Shown here piece by piece: positions 19,801-31,560 of a stretch of 64,000 bases of DNA. Both the position numbers and the translations under genes were made by a program. This stretch comes from Dendrolimus kikuchii (Eukaryota; Arthropoda; Insecta; Lepidoptera; Lasiocampidae): assembly GCA_019925095.2 (NCBI GenBank), contig CM034414.1, positions 722,001 through 786,000 on the forward strand. Reading direction: 5' to 3'. The notes under the pieces were generated by a model. That model did no database searches, was not told where the DNA came from, and saw nothing but the letters and a program-made list of their open reading frames with translations. The stretch's first letter is position 1; every line of letters begins with the position of its first letter.

Positions 19801-20870
19801 AGAGAACTTAAAAGTCAATTGTCATCGCTATAAATTCGTAAGACTACTAATGGACGACGGTCAATACCACATTATTCAGAGAGTGTTGATGAATTATCCG
19901 AAAGGACAAAATATTTTTGCAGAGCTTAATAAATATACAAAGAAAGATGTCCAAGAAATTCCCCTTTCTTTTTACAGGAGACATTGGCAAAACAAAAGGG
20001 TTGCGTGACGTGTAGACACAATGGTGCCTCCGATTGACACGTCCCATAGTCGATACAAAGCGGAGATAAGTAATTCTATTATAGTTTCATATTACTTGAG
20101 ATACGGTTACATAGGTCAATGGATACAATAAGTATTCAACTTAATTTAGACATCAATTAAATTGACACTAAACATTATGGAAGAAGAAGAATCGAACTGC
20201 GAGAAGACTGGTATAAATAATCAAAAAGGTTTTGCAAATGTTAAAGTTGATAATTATGAAGATTTGTGAACTTACTACTGCCCAAAACGAATTACGCAAG
20301 AAACTTGTGATGGCTCAACTAATTTGGAATTTCGGCAGGAACATAGATAGACAACAGTTAATTGACTCACCACAGAGATAAAAGATAATAATTTAATTAG
20401 AATAAATGAAAGTAGTAAGTAGGGGCTTTTGACAAATCTTTCAGACAACCCAGAATACGGACTAAATGTAATGGAATCACAGAGGTTTACATATTAAAGG
20501 AAAAGTTTTCTGCTTTAATTATTACAGTAAATGTATGAAAATCCTGCAGAAAGTGTAAAAATATACGAGGGTGATGAATAAAGCAGAGAGAGTACTACTG
20601 ATATTTTATTTGAAGAAGCAAATATTTTCGGATGAAGAGATTACCTTGAGCAGAACTAAATGAAAATTTCTTTGTTCAAACTAAGTACTAATAAAACTAC
20701 TTTTGCAGAAGAACATGATATGAAAGTTGTACATATTGAATCACGTTTAACTATTATTGCAACAGATGTTTTCAATTTCAATACAATTAAATTCGTGCAT
20801 GCACTTTATGACGAACGGTGTCTTTGTTAATTGTTATAAATTTATTTTTAGGAATTGTTCAATCAGTAAA
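19801..20870 (+). pseudogene. Possible decayed coding sequence, origin unknown
   Basis: AT-rich, not repeated in the window. Protein-like stretches in changing frames: MDDGQYHIIQRVLMNYPKGQ then FAELNKYTKKDVQEIPLSFY (to 20008); ATG at 20177 followed by 30 open codons beginning MEEEESNCEKTG; later NPEYGLNVMESQ and KVVHIESRLTIIATDVFN. Stops separate them. It could be an old pseudogene or viral/transposon relic. Composition alone can mimic this, so confidence is low. Confidence 0.2.
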
Positions 20871-21289
20871 TGTTAAACAAATTTACCCGTAAAAACCCCC
20901 ATTAACCAGTAGTATAATAAATTAATAAAATAAGAATTGAATATATGAATCAAGAAACTAAGACATATAAGCGAATTATTACGTAAGCATTTAATAACCC
21001 AAAATCCATAATCTGACGGTTTGTTGGCAAACAACTGTATAACGCATGCGTCAATCCCCACCCTGTGGAAGGAAAGAGGTGGGGGTAATCGATAGAACTC
21101 CGGCGCCGGCATGTCTGGCCCTTGAAATACGTCTTGTCACACTCATACTTAACTAAAAACACTAACGCAAGAAAGGGAAACCGCCTGTGGATGATTTTAG
21201 TGGTTAATAGTTTTCTTTGTATCTTCATTATCAAGATCATATTCTCTCAATGCTTATTTTAATCCTAAACTGAGTTTTTTTTACGGCTA

Positions 21290-21500
21290 ACTGCTTACCC
21301 ATTGACATTTGGAACACCAAAGATACTAAACACAGTGCTGCCGGATACAAAATAAATATTTCATGTCACATTATTTTGTCTGTAGATAAGAAAATTAACA
21401 TACGGTCCTCTTGGTGGTAAGTGATTACCAATTTCCATGGCCATTTACAACATCAGGGGTAGTCGACGCGTTGCATCTTAAGGATTTTAAGAATCTTTTT
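21290..21500 (-). repeat. Decayed SINE fragments
   Basis: 21295-21345 has CCATTGACATTTGGAACACC (SINE-P-like). 21405-21490 has GGTAAGTGATTACCAATTTC and CCATGGCCATTTACAACATC, matching a wider lepidopteran family with GGTAAGTG instead of GGAAAGCG. Confidence 0.45.
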
Positions 21501-23020
21501 ATGCCAATTCTGAAGAACCCCATATTATAACCGGTTTAGGAAAACCTCCGGAGGGACAACTTGCACGCATGTCGTATAAAGAAGTAGACGCAGACGTAGT
21601 AGACTGTGACGAGGAAGCGTGGTTGAACTCCAAATCAGTAAATGAAAATGAAAGTATTCATTTCTAAATGGAATCTTGCAGATAACTGATAGAAAGTCAT
21701 GAAATTACCATCGCTTCCGAAGCAAATAGACACCAGATCAAAACATTAAAAACGATTACATTAATCGTTAAAGAAAATATAGCATGTTTAAGTAAGAAAT
21801 AGAAAATATTTATTAGGTATCTATTAAAAGGAGATAAGCTAAATCTAAATCGACATCTATCAACGTCCGCCATATTAGACTTCCGGTGAGCGAGCCGGAT
21901 GTCGTCACGGTGTTCCGATTTGCGGAAATGCGATAGTCTGTTTTTCTATTAGCGAATTAGGGGACAGTGGACATGAGGGGCTCAAGTGATTTTAACATAA
22001 TGCAGTGGATTAAGTGACGCGCGCTCCCTTATTTGTTGCATTCCGAATTAGCGAATTACTGATTTCGCAGTGTTATTGATAAACTAAGAGAAACATTTAG
22101 TCATAAGATTGCGACCGATAATAAATTTTATTTTAATTTCGTGTCTCTAGCTTTTGTAGTTCCTGAAATATCAACTCCGAAATTGACGTCTATCACTGCG
22201 CCAGTATGTTAATTTAGTTATTTCTTTACTAGTGGAGCTTAAGTCAAAACGTTATCAGGTGATTATTTTTCCGTTTGTACTGTAACGTTACCTGATTACG
22301 CTACTTCTGCCACATGCCCTAACTACGTACACGTTTAGCAACTCAGACGTGTTCCATTTGCCGCACCAGGACGCGATTCCGAATTAATTTAAACGTTATC
22401 GGCGCCTGAGTTATTGAGTTAACGCAAGGCATTTTGGTGACTCAGCATTGTCTTTGCGACATACAGATACAGGAGTGAGGCTATAAAGATTCTTTTTTAC
22501 CTTTAGATATCAGGATTGTAAAAAATGAGTAAAAAGCACATGCTAAATAAACGCGATGTATCCATGACATTTATTCTAATGCCAATCCCGCAGAGAAATC
22601 TGACCGTAAGTGAATTCAATCAGGAATTATGGTTTAATAAGACCAATAAGCTCAATAAGGAGTCCCCCTCGTTAAAAAAGCTTAGTGGCAGAATGCAAAC
22701 AAGCGAACCTAATTAACATTCATCCATCATGACCAATCAATCGGGTTAAAACGATGAGGCAGAGCAATCATCTCGGCAGGACGCCGGACCCCCTCCTGCG
22801 AGAAACAAATTGAGACTAACGAACTAATGTTTTCTTGTTTGTTGTGAATTTGTTTAGTATTGAATATAATAGATAATTATAGATATAATCAGCTGAATTA
22901 CGATTTGGTTATTGACTACTTTAAACATGTATAGGAGAACTTGTTTCAGCGTCTATATCAAGTAGTAATAATCATATATTATAATCATCATCTATAAGCA
23001 GAGGCCGTGCCGTAAGTGTG
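21500..23020. other. Largely unique AT-rich sequence
   Basis: No repeat family seen. A CpG-containing segment at 21865-21950 includes CGCCATATTAGACTTCCGG and a possible donor. A 63-codon plus ORF (22525-22716) is AT-rich and unrecognised. Confidence 0.35.
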
Positions 23021-23021
23021 G

Positions 23022-23130
23022 TCTTAACTAGGCGTGTTGTTGGAGAGCTTTTATCCGCTTCTTCTCTTTATAACATATTGCAGATCGCTGCTATAAGCGG
23101 TGGGGCCGCCCATTTTTCAACATTATTTAC
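23022..23130 (+). repeat. LINE 3' UTR remnant
   Basis: AGGCGTGTTGTTGGAGAGCT and CGCTTCTTCTC resemble LINE-A. CAGATCGCTGCTATAAGCGG plus GGGGCCGCCCATT resembles the 45701-45835 family. Confidence 0.45.
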
Positions 23131-24110
23131 TTCTTTATTATCTTGCCGTGAATAATAGCAGCAAGAATATACTTCACACAGTTCACTTAATTACGTATGA
23201 CTTTTAAAATAATAAACTTCAGACTTTTAAACAGATAATTTACTTTGAACAGAAACTTTCGAATTTGGTTAATAACTTGTCTTCTAAAGCAAAAAAAAAC
23301 TGCTCGTCTGGTAAAAGTTAACTACAACCGTAGAAGAAGTATTCTTTTTACGTGTTACTACTTGATTAGATACCTGAAGTGATTGAATTTTTAAAAACAT
23401 GAATTTAATATAAAAATTATTGTCCCAAATCTTTTTGATCGTACAAAGAAAATGCACTCAATAGTTACAGAAAAATTAAATCCAAGTAATGTTATAAATC
23501 TACACATACCACGCCGATAAGATACTATACTTCCATATTGCATAAAACTACTCTAATCTCCCTCAAAATATTTTTAGAGATAAAAACTTTTGTATTCAAA
23601 GTATTTATTTTTAGTTGTAAATTTGATAACAAATAGCATTGCTGTACGTTCATTGCCCCTTGCAATCTTCGCTCTACAGAATTGTCTATTTCTGGTTCAT
23701 TTGAACATGTCGCTATGAAAATTTTGAAATAACGGGAATACTAAGAATTTAGACTTTTGATAAATAAAAATTAAATCAATAAATATTTTTCTAATTATGT
23801 CACATTAATGATGTGAGATAGACACCAACACAGTTAAAAGGGATTTTAAAGCTGGAATGCAGCATAGTGAAAGTTTCTGAATCTTAGAGACACGTACAAG
23901 TATATTATCATAATTTTATTGCGACTAAACATTATTTAGTTATTATATTGATGAAATTATTATAATATTTGTTGTATACTATGTTGTAATTATATTTGGT
24001 AAAATTTACTTAACTAGTTTGTAGTTGGGTTGATTTAGCATCGCGGTCGCAGGGAGGTGTGCATTGAAAAGCGTTGTGTCGCTTAAAACTCCGGCACAGC
24101 AATAAGCTAA
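23130..24110. other. No gene seen
   Basis: AT-rich, apparently single-copy within the window. Confidence 0.35.
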
Positions 24111-24117
24111 GTGCGAA

Positions 24118-24252
24118 CCTCCAGCCCGGTGGACTGACGACCTGCACAAGGTCGCTGATAGTGGTTGGATAAGAAAGACGGGATACCGGGATATGTGGCG
24201 CGAACTTGAGGAGGCCTAGGTCCAGCAGTGGACAGAGACTGGCTGCAGAAGA
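24118..24252 (+). pseudogene. LINE-E 3' end
   Basis: Encodes WTDDLHKVADSGWI and RDMWRELEEA, then GTCCAGCAGTGGACAGAGAC, the same RTE terminus as at 19735-19775. About 135 bp, 5'-truncated. Confidence 0.7.
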
Positions 24253-25060
24253 ACTAATTTGCTGAATATGCGGCGTACATGTCCTCCAAACTTGTTTCTT
24301 TCTTTTTACTATGATTTGTAATTAGTGTAAATAAGTCGATATGTCTTCAAATAAAGTCTTTCTTTCAAATGAATGAACCAAAAATTACTACCAGATAGAC
24401 CGAATTGTATAAAATAAATAGCAAAAATCCTTGATTAGATCAATTAAATCTGAAACGAATGGAATAACAGACTTTCAAAGGGTCATAACGAGAGTGAATG
24501 ACTGTTAATTACAAAATATGGTATTTGCTTATAAAATGTCCCTAACGAAGAGATAATTTTAGTCAATGATTAAAGTATTTCATAGATAATTCGAATGTTT
24601 ATTGACTAGAAAACAGTGAAACAAGTTTTACAAAAGGTTCCTAACAACACTAACAGATGTAACTTTTGCCTTCATTACAGTTAATATTATCTTTAAATTT
24701 CATGAAAATATAATTTCAAAATAATTATAAAATGTATAATATAACTTTACCTGATTAGAATTTTTATACGATCGGCATTTAATTAGCATCACATAATGGA
24801 GTTGGAAATTAAAATGAATAAATTGAAAATTAAATAAATTTAACATACAATGGCCCTATAAGCGGTTGTAACAACCTCACAAGAGGTAAAAGTTTTTAGA
24901 TGTTCTTATTAAACAGAATATACGAACAAATTCAATAACACGGCCAAGGTTGTTGATACAAAACTAGGCGAAAGCAATTGTCGTGAACAAATAATACAGT
25001 TGTAGAGTTTTGGAAACCAACTGAAACTGTAAACTTTTTAAAACACGTGGCAAGTGGCAC
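24253..25060. other. No gene seen
   Basis: AT-rich; GCGGCGTACATGTCCTCC at 24269 recurs near 39032, so at least that piece is repetitive. Confidence 0.35.
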
Positions 25061-25450
25061 TTACCTCGACCGGGAGCGCGGCGCCATCATGCTGTCTCGT
25101 TCCCACTTTATATTAAAATACTAGCTTCGCGCTCTCTCACACCCTGGCTTCACAATTTTTGGTTGAAATTGGTAATGTTTCAATAGTACCGGGCTGAGTG
25201 GTTTGCCCTGTGGTGCACCTCTGTTGCTAAGTGCAGTTTTTGGGGGTGTTCCGCCTGGGGGTGAGAGAACGGGACCTCCGCCGCCGCGGACGGTCCACGA
25301 AGAAGTGTTCCGCGATCCCGGCAGCACTACAGGATCTCGTAGTTGGCGGCATCAACCGTCTCCTGAGCTTGTGAGGGGTCGACGCGCGCAGGCGCCTTGC
25401 GTGGTTCGCGTCCCTCTCGCACCCGCGGCAAAAAGACATTAGGGTACGAA
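25061..25450 (-). promoter_or_regulatory. CpG-rich 5' region and candidate first exon
   Basis: Minus strand: a CpG-dense 25200-25440 block, then AATATAAAGTGGGAACGAG (TATA-like), then ATGATGGCGCCGCGCTCC and CGGTCGAG|GTAAGT, a consensus splice donor at 25061. That would leave eight codons plus two nucleotides of coding sequence in exon 1. The TATA lies too close for a long 5' UTR, so either the TATA or the ATG assignment may be wrong. Another ATG further upstream opens 42 codons containing RPRRRRSRSLTPRRNTP. The region is unrepeated in the window. Confidence 0.35.
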
Positions 25451-26640
25451 CTTTAGGGATGATTTCGGAGGGTGAAAAGACGGTGAAAGATGGAAATGCA
25501 TCTCGTACTCCGCTCGGATTTCCGGCGCTTGTGATATTGTTTATTGATTCGTTTGGGAGAAGCGCAAATTTTCGATGGGAGAACGCGTGGGATGCGTAAG
25601 TTACTAATCCTCAAAAAAGATCCTCTAGATCTTGACGGAAATCACATTTTTGTAAAAATTATAGCAAGTTACCGGATTTTTTATTCATTAACATAGCTTA
25701 ACATGCAACTTCCAATTTGTCACTTTTTTGAAATTAAACCCCATCATTAATAATATACGCAATATCACGATGATTCTCGTGGAGTTTGGTATATATTTCA
25801 TTATATATTTTTTTCAAAAGATTTAATTTTGGCATTTATATATCAGCATGGATAAACAGTACGACAAATTGAAAGGTTATCATCGCATAACAAACTAACA
25901 TATTACAATAATCTAAATTGTAAATGTCATCATGCACACTTAGAGAAAATACATGATAATGAATTTAATGAAGATGTCTTTGAAAAATCAATAATACACA
26001 ACTGTAAAATGGCATAAGTATCAACGCCCCATGCACTGATATAAATGCACAATCAAAACTCATTACAAAAATATAGGGTCCTAATGGATCCATTAGAAAC
26101 CACATTGATAAAAAATAGTAAGAGGACCATATAAATACAGTAGCAATCGGCAGAGGGTAAGTTGACAATACACCTGTGGCCACTCGCAGTACAAAAGGCT
26201 AAAGCTACACGGACAAATATATTCATCTGTCACTGAAAAATGTACCATATCTTTAGAAGCATAAGATCTCATGGTTGTAGTGCTTTCATTTGTTTTAAAT
26301 TGAAATACTAAAGTGGGTAATAACAAAGAGTATAAATACTTTAGAGAAGGGAATAATAGTCCACAAATTGAGATTGCTTAAAAGTTGATATTTTATAGTA
26401 ACTAAAAGTAGGGGTCGCTCACAATACATGTAAATTTTGCCGATTTTTTGTCATCACAGGTGTCGGTGCATTATTAAACAATCGTAATGATGTTTTAATG
26501 ATTTTGTTAATCAAAACGATAAGTGATATTGATTGATAGTCAAGTAGTTACAATTTTATGTAGATAGCAACTATTCATTATAATTATTCCATTAATATAT
26601 ATCTAGGCGATTTTCGCCCCTAAAAAATTCCAACTATCCC
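25451..26640. other. No gene seen
   Basis: AT-rich, apparently single-copy. The minus ORFs at 25965-26326 are hydrophobic but have no recognisable family. Confidence 0.3.
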
Positions 26641-26800
26641 AATAAGTAAACTTTCCTATTTTGCAGGATAAAAAGTATCCTATGTCCATTCTCTGTATTG
26701 AGGCTACATATATACCAAATTTCAGAAATCACAGTCGCATCGTTTTTCCATGAAAGCGTAACAGACAGACTTACTTTCTTCTACTTCCTTACCTATGGAT
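26640..26800 (-). mobile_element. Helitron-like fragment
   Basis: Minus strand has CTGTCTGTTACGCTTTCATG, TGATTTCTGAAATTTGGTAT and GGATACTTTTTATCCTGCAA, a widespread Helitron-associated module in Lepidoptera. No defined ends. Confidence 0.45.
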
Positions 26801-27215
26801 TACGTCATTCATCATCCCAAACATCTCGAATCGTTTAAATGTACGCGAATTAAGTACCCATTGTATCTCCCGCAAGCAAAACACAACCCTTCAAGTCTCC
26901 AACAATTACTTCTGTGTCATCACACAGCATACCCCGATGCGTAAATATTCATAATTGTCAACGACTTTTCGGGGTGACGTGTGTCGGTGTGCAAACTATT
27001 GGAAAACATTCGGGGGGGTCTATTTTTGTTTTCGATGATAAAATGAATAAATATGTGAGAAAATCTCACTTATGCTGACAGGTCTTACTATGAAAGAAGG
27101 ATGGATAGAAACGAATCTCGTAATACACTCCTTCGATAGAGATGGCGCCATCAGTTAAAACTCCAATCGCCGTCTTATTAATTAAAACATATTTTTGAAA
27201 CTTAAACCTATACTA
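26801..27215. other. No gene seen
   Basis: Mixed composition; no feature recognised. Confidence 0.35.
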
Positions 27216-27549
27216 TCTATATATAAAAAAATCAATATTCGTTAGTCTCGCTAAAACTCGAGAACGGCTGGACTGATTTGGATTGAAATGCTTGGACTGT
27301 AGTAAAAACAACAATTTCGCTTTCCCTTAGAAACTATTCCTACCTGTCAAACATTTGATGTTCGTCCCGTTGTTTAGAAATCCATTAAATTTAAGTCGTT
27401 CAGAAATAAAATTAAGTTTAAAAGTGAAGTTTTTCTTTTCATTATTTTGATTTTGAATGTCAAACGTTTGATGTTCGTCCCGTCGTTCAGAAATCAACGT
27501 TTTTAATTTATTGATTTTGAGGCGACACGAAGTTTGCCGGGTCAGCTAG
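27216..27549 (+). mobile_element. Non-autonomous Helitron, 334 bp
   Basis: A|TCTATATATAAAAAAATC at the left end, CGAGAACGGCTGGACTG near the start, and ACGAAGTTTGCCGGGTCAGCTAG|T at the right in two adjacent blocks (27527-27549). A/T flanks, TC start and CTAG end meet the Helitron rules. Internal TTTGATGTTCGTCCCGT occurs twice (27355 and 27467), an internal duplication of about 110 bp. Confidence 0.8.
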
Positions 27550-27572
27550 TATATAATAAATATATATTATAT

Positions 27573-27735
27573 AATATTATAAATGCGAAATTTTGGATGG
27601 ATTTTTGTCGCTCAATCATGCTAGAACGGATCTGAACGAAATTTGGTACAAAGATAGATTATAGTCTGGAATAGAATATAGACTACTTTTTATCTCATAA
27701 AAATGTACATTTTTCAAAGCCAGTCAGTCACAAAT
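27573..27735 (+). mobile_element. Helitron-like leader fragment
   Basis: ATATTATAAATGCGAAATTT, CTAGAACGGATCTGAACG, AAATTTGGTACAAAGATAG. The 3' end is lost. Confidence 0.5.
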
Positions 27736-28249
27736 TGTAAGTCCCAAATTAGCTCCTGTTAGGTGCGGGATTTATATAACGATAGAGGTAGAACTTTGAT
27801 AAACGTTTTATTTTAATTCAGAACGAAATACACTTCGCTAAATTGCAATTAATCGTAATTTATGCTTCTCGCACAATAATTAGCTAACCCTAGAGCGCTA
27901 CTATGGCATGTGCTTCCTACCAAAGTCGTAATGAGAATGATATTTCGTCGCTACGCCCGCTCGCTTTTATATCCGGTTAGTAACCACAACTACCCGCAAT
28001 TATTACAAATATTATCATATTGACATTCCTTTTCAATTCAATAAAAATCATGAAAACGAAATTAAATAGGAAGTAAATTAGGACTGATTTAATTTCAAGA
28101 AAATATGTTTTAAATAATTAGACGTTGGTTAATTAGTAGTTAACACAAGAACAGACTGGTGGCGCCAATTGGGATTGCAGATTGTGCCATGAATTACGTT
28201 ATTAACCAACTCAAAAGAAGAAGGATGTTCTCAATTCGTCGTGTAACTA

Positions 28250-28660
28250 TCTTTTTATTATCTATTTTCAGCCATAACGCTTTTTTGCTTCTGCACCTAT
28301 TCTGATGCTTCTTTTTGCCATTGATTCAGTAAAGCTTCGAAATGCTCTCATATAAATTATATTGCTATCGGATTTTAGGTTCCGAAGATATAGCATAAAA
28401 ATCCTTGAAATCGGGTAAAAATGTGAAATTTTTGTAGTTTTTCAGCCATAACTTTTTATTACTGAACCGATTTTTATCATTCTTTTTGTGTTCGATTGAG
28501 TATAGGTTTAGAATGATCCCATATAAATTGCATTGGTGTTACACTTTAAGTTCCGAAGATATAGCAAATAAACATTTCTAACAAAGAGAAACCGACTTTA
28601 ACAGTAACTAAAAAAATACAATTTTCTACAACATGTTGAAGTCGGTGCCAGGCAAATCAC
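28250..28660 (+). repeat. Two-unit tandem module, ~170 bp each
   Basis: CAGCCATAAC, CCGATTTTTATCATTCTTTT-type, CATATAAATT and TTCCGAAGATATAGCA recur at 28270-28400 and 28443-28570. The block ends with TGAAGTCGGTGCCAGGCAAA. A related tail is at 41930-42020. Confidence 0.55.
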
Positions 28661-28702
28661 AAAAATTACTATATTTTGTTATTGTAACAATATATATAGT
28701 AG

Positions 28703-28800
28703 ATACATACATACATACATACATAACTTCACGCCAGTTCCCTTGCGGGGTAGGCACGAACAACAGAGCGCCATTTAGGCTTATTCTTACACACCTCACT
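28703..28800 (-). mobile_element. LINE-B 3' end, ~100 bp
   Basis: (ACAT)n then the reverse of CKN...VRAYPARELA codons, cut at CACCTCACT. TATATAGTAGAT at both ends (28690-28703 area and 28800-28811) looks like a TSD. Confidence 0.8.
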
Positions 28801-28879
28801 ATATAGTAGATGATTTTTGTTATTTACTTGATACCGAGTTCAAGTTTCAAATTTTATTTTTTGCTTTTTAATTACTCTT

Positions 28880-29080
28880 GCCAGGTGGTAGGGCATTTGC
28901 TCGACTGGATGGCTACCACCCCTGGTCTAGATGCCGCCATAACAACCTTGAGTTGTGTTCCGCCATTAGTGGCCAGATTCCAGTCTCACTTAAGAGAGCA
29001 GCAGCCCATTTGTAGCACCTTTGGTGTTGCAAATGTCCATACGCGATGGTAACCGCTTTCCATAAAGTGGGCCGTCTGCT
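28880..29080 (+). mobile_element. SINE-P, both ends truncated
   Basis: GCCAGGTGGTAGGGCATTTG to GTGGGCCGTCTGCTGTCGG, with no A-tail. Confidence 0.75.
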
Positions 29081-29489
29081 GTCGGTTATATTTTTGTTAT
29101 TTACTAGGCGATTGTCATTCTTTAGTATTCTACTATACCAGTAGTTAGGAAAAGGAATGCATGGTAAAGTACAGTCGATAATAACAAAAACTCGAGGGCT
29201 CGTGGTAGACGCTGCACAAGTGGTCCTTAGACCCTTACATCCGCATATAACTAGTCCAATATGTAGTACAAACACTTCATTACAACCCACAATGGATTCG
29301 ATATGCAAAATAAACTTTAGTAGTGATCGCAAGTAGCTAACTGACGAGTGCCTGCGTAAGTGCGTTCGTATCGTTGATACCGTGAAAGCAAATAAGCAGG
29401 GCTTTAAAAATATAGTTAATTACCCTCATTTTCGAAGAAGATACCGCCATACCATAGACATTTGAAATTTTAATGTTAATTTTTTTCCC
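29081..29489. other. No gene seen
   Basis: AT-rich; no family match. Confidence 0.35.
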
Positions 29490-29795
29490 TGCAGGAACGG
29501 AGAAAGAATACAATTTGCTGCGGCCGGGCGGCCTGTCGTAAGAGGAGACTTAACAACCCACAGCCAGGTGGTAGGGCATTTTCCCGACTAGATGGCTACC
29601 ACCCCTGGTCTAAAGTATGTCGCCATAACTTGAGTTGAGTTCCGGTATTAGTGACCAGGCTCCAGTCTCCCTTAAGAGAGCAGCAGCGCATTTGTAGCAA
29701 CTTTGGTGTTGCAAATGTCCATAGGCGATGGTAACCGCTTTCCATCAAGTGGGCCGTCTGCCTGTATGCTAATCTCCTGTAATAAAAAAAAAATG
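29490..29795 (+). mobile_element. SINE-P, full length
   Basis: CCCTGCAGGAACGGAGAAAG to CTCCTGTAATAAAAAAAAA. The outer stem GGTGGTAG (29567-29574) / CTACCACC (29596-29603) is intact. It abuts LINE-C at its 3' side. Confidence 0.85.
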
Positions 29796-29807
29796 GGATG
29801 CGGCCAA

Positions 29808-30095
29808 CGTGTCTACGCAGGTCGCATCGCATACCAAACACTAGCCACGCTTCTAGGGAATTAGAGTCATTCCGTCAGGACGCCTACCATTGTCACCGTT
29901 CGGCTACAATAAAGCCGGCACGTTAGCGGTGGCAAGCGTCCTCCGTAAGACATCATTCAAGGCGGCCTGGCGTGACATGAAGACCTTGGTATCCTGGGTT
30001 GATTACCTCTGTTCCACAGACGTATGTGTGTGGTGCACATAAGCTAGAACCCAAGCGCAGGTTTATAGCTAAAGAAAAAAAAGCTAATAATAATT
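29808..30095 (-). pseudogene. LINE-C zinc-finger/endonuclease segment
   Basis: Minus strand reads LCAPHTYVCGTEVINPGYQG, then NDVLRRTLATANVPALL, RRPDGMTLIP and the start of the WDATCVDTLA segment. In my reading this is a C-x-C-G...H-G zinc-knuckle remnant followed by a PD-(D/E)xK-like endonuclease core. Several frame breaks. Confidence 0.65.
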
Positions 30096-30128
30096 TATTA
30101 AGTTTGCCAACAACTGATACATTGATAT

Positions 30129-30303
30129 ATATACATTCATACATAACTTCACGCCAGTTCCCTTGCGGGGTAGGCACGAACAACAGAGTGCCATTTAGGC
30201 TTATTCTTACACACCTCACTTGCCTCTTTGACATTCATAACTCTTGTCATGCAAGCTCGTCTGTTCTTAAGGCTCCTGACATCACCTTCTGCTAGTACAC
30301 GAT
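30129..30303 (-). mobile_element. LINE-B 3' end with 9-bp TSD
   Basis: CATTGATAT at 30120-30128 and 30304-30312. Encodes AEGDVRSLKNRRACMTRVMN-type codons to the stop. Confidence 0.8.
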
Positions 30304-30489
30304 CATTGATATGCTTAATTAAATATACATGTTAATGATCTTATGCTAAATGTACAGTCTCTTACAGGCAAACATAGCTTGCTTAATATAAAGAAAATAC
30401 ACAACAAAAAAATCAGGGTAAAACGCTAGACTTAACTTTTATTTATTAATACTGAGTGATTGTATTTCTTAAATTAGAATAAGGAGTCA

Positions 30490-30797
30490 TTTTTTTTTTA
30501 TTGCAGGAGATCAGCAGACGGCCCACTTGATGAAAAGCGGTTACCATCGCCTATGGACATTTGCAACACCAAAGGTGCTGCAAATGCGCTGCTGCTCTCT
30601 TAAGGGAGACTGGAACCTGGTCACTAATGCCGGAACACAACTCAAGGTTGTTATGGCGACATACTTTAGACCAGGGGTGGTAGCCATCCAGTCGGGCAAA
30701 TGCCCTACCACCTGGCTGTGGGTTGTTAAGTCGCCTCTTACGACAGGCCGCCCCAAAGCAGGAAATTGTATTCTTTCTCCGTTCCTGCACGGATAGA
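30490..30797 (-). mobile_element. SINE-P, full length, within LINE-J
   Basis: Poly-T/ATTGCAGGAGATCAGCAG to CGTTCCTGCACGGAT. AGTCAT on both sides may be the TSD. It lacks ACAGGC of the tail region. Confidence 0.85.
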
Positions 30798-31073
30798 ATA
30801 TATATAATAGTCATGATGTATGTCTATACTGTTCATTTTATTATATAACCTGCATAAACGAGGAATAGGCGAGTTAAAACCAAGAGCTGTTTTGCGTAAT
30901 GGCGGTACAAAGGTCTTGATATAATAACGCCGAATCCTAATAGGGGTAGCAAAATTTAAAAGTTCCAAGAGCTGTGGGCAATCTACTTCATTTCTGACAA
31001 TTTTGAATAAAAACATCAAGTCCAGTAAATCTCTACGTGATGACAAGGGTAACATTTTGAAATGTCTAAGCCT

Positions 31074-31560
31074 AAAAAAAAAAAAAAAAACCAAAAAACC
31101 ACAAAAAAAATCCAATAAACCACACAAAAAAAAAGAATAAAAAAAAATAATAAATAAAATAAAAAAAATATATATACATATCCTAAGAATAGCATAATAA
31201 TATTAGCACCTAAGACTCCACACACGCCAAACACCGCACCCACTTTATAACAGCAACACTACACAAGTTAGAATAAGTAATATAATAAGTCCAATACATC
31301 TATAAACCAATACACAAATAGCAAACAATAATAAAAAAAAAATTCATATAACATAAAATACTTAGAGATTAAGAAATTAATCAATAAGCACCACCCGTGT
31401 CTATGTCGTCAACTTTAATACAATAATAAAAAAAAGAACAATGTTATCAGCGCAATAAAAAGACACAAACCAATACAACTAATAAACTTCAAATTAAAAA
31501 AGGTACGGAACTTTAGAGTCCGTAGAATTGTTTCATTTAAAAAAAAAAAAAAAAAAAAAA
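31074..31560 (+). mobile_element. Element R, 487 bp, 11-bp TSD
   Basis: TGTCTAAGCCT at 31063-31073 and 31561-31571. A-rich body, then GGTACGGAACTTTAGAGTCC and GTAG (a TACGGA/TCCGTA hairpin), ending in an A22 run. Shares the hairpin end with 37436-37773 and 45840-46366. Confidence 0.8.

Noticed and set aside
22525..22716. 63-codon plus frame starting MSKKHMLNKRDVS
   Set aside because: No splice signals, family motif or conservation evidence; length is expected by chance in AT-rich DNA.
25203..25442. 79-codon plus frame, proline-rich
   Set aside because: Driven by the CpG-rich composition; the splice donor and TATA-like signals favour the opposite strand.
31016..31243. 75-codon minus frame rich in F, L and V, resembling a membrane protein
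   Set aside because: It is translated poly-A/poly-T from element R and the LINE-J edge; low-complexity artefact.
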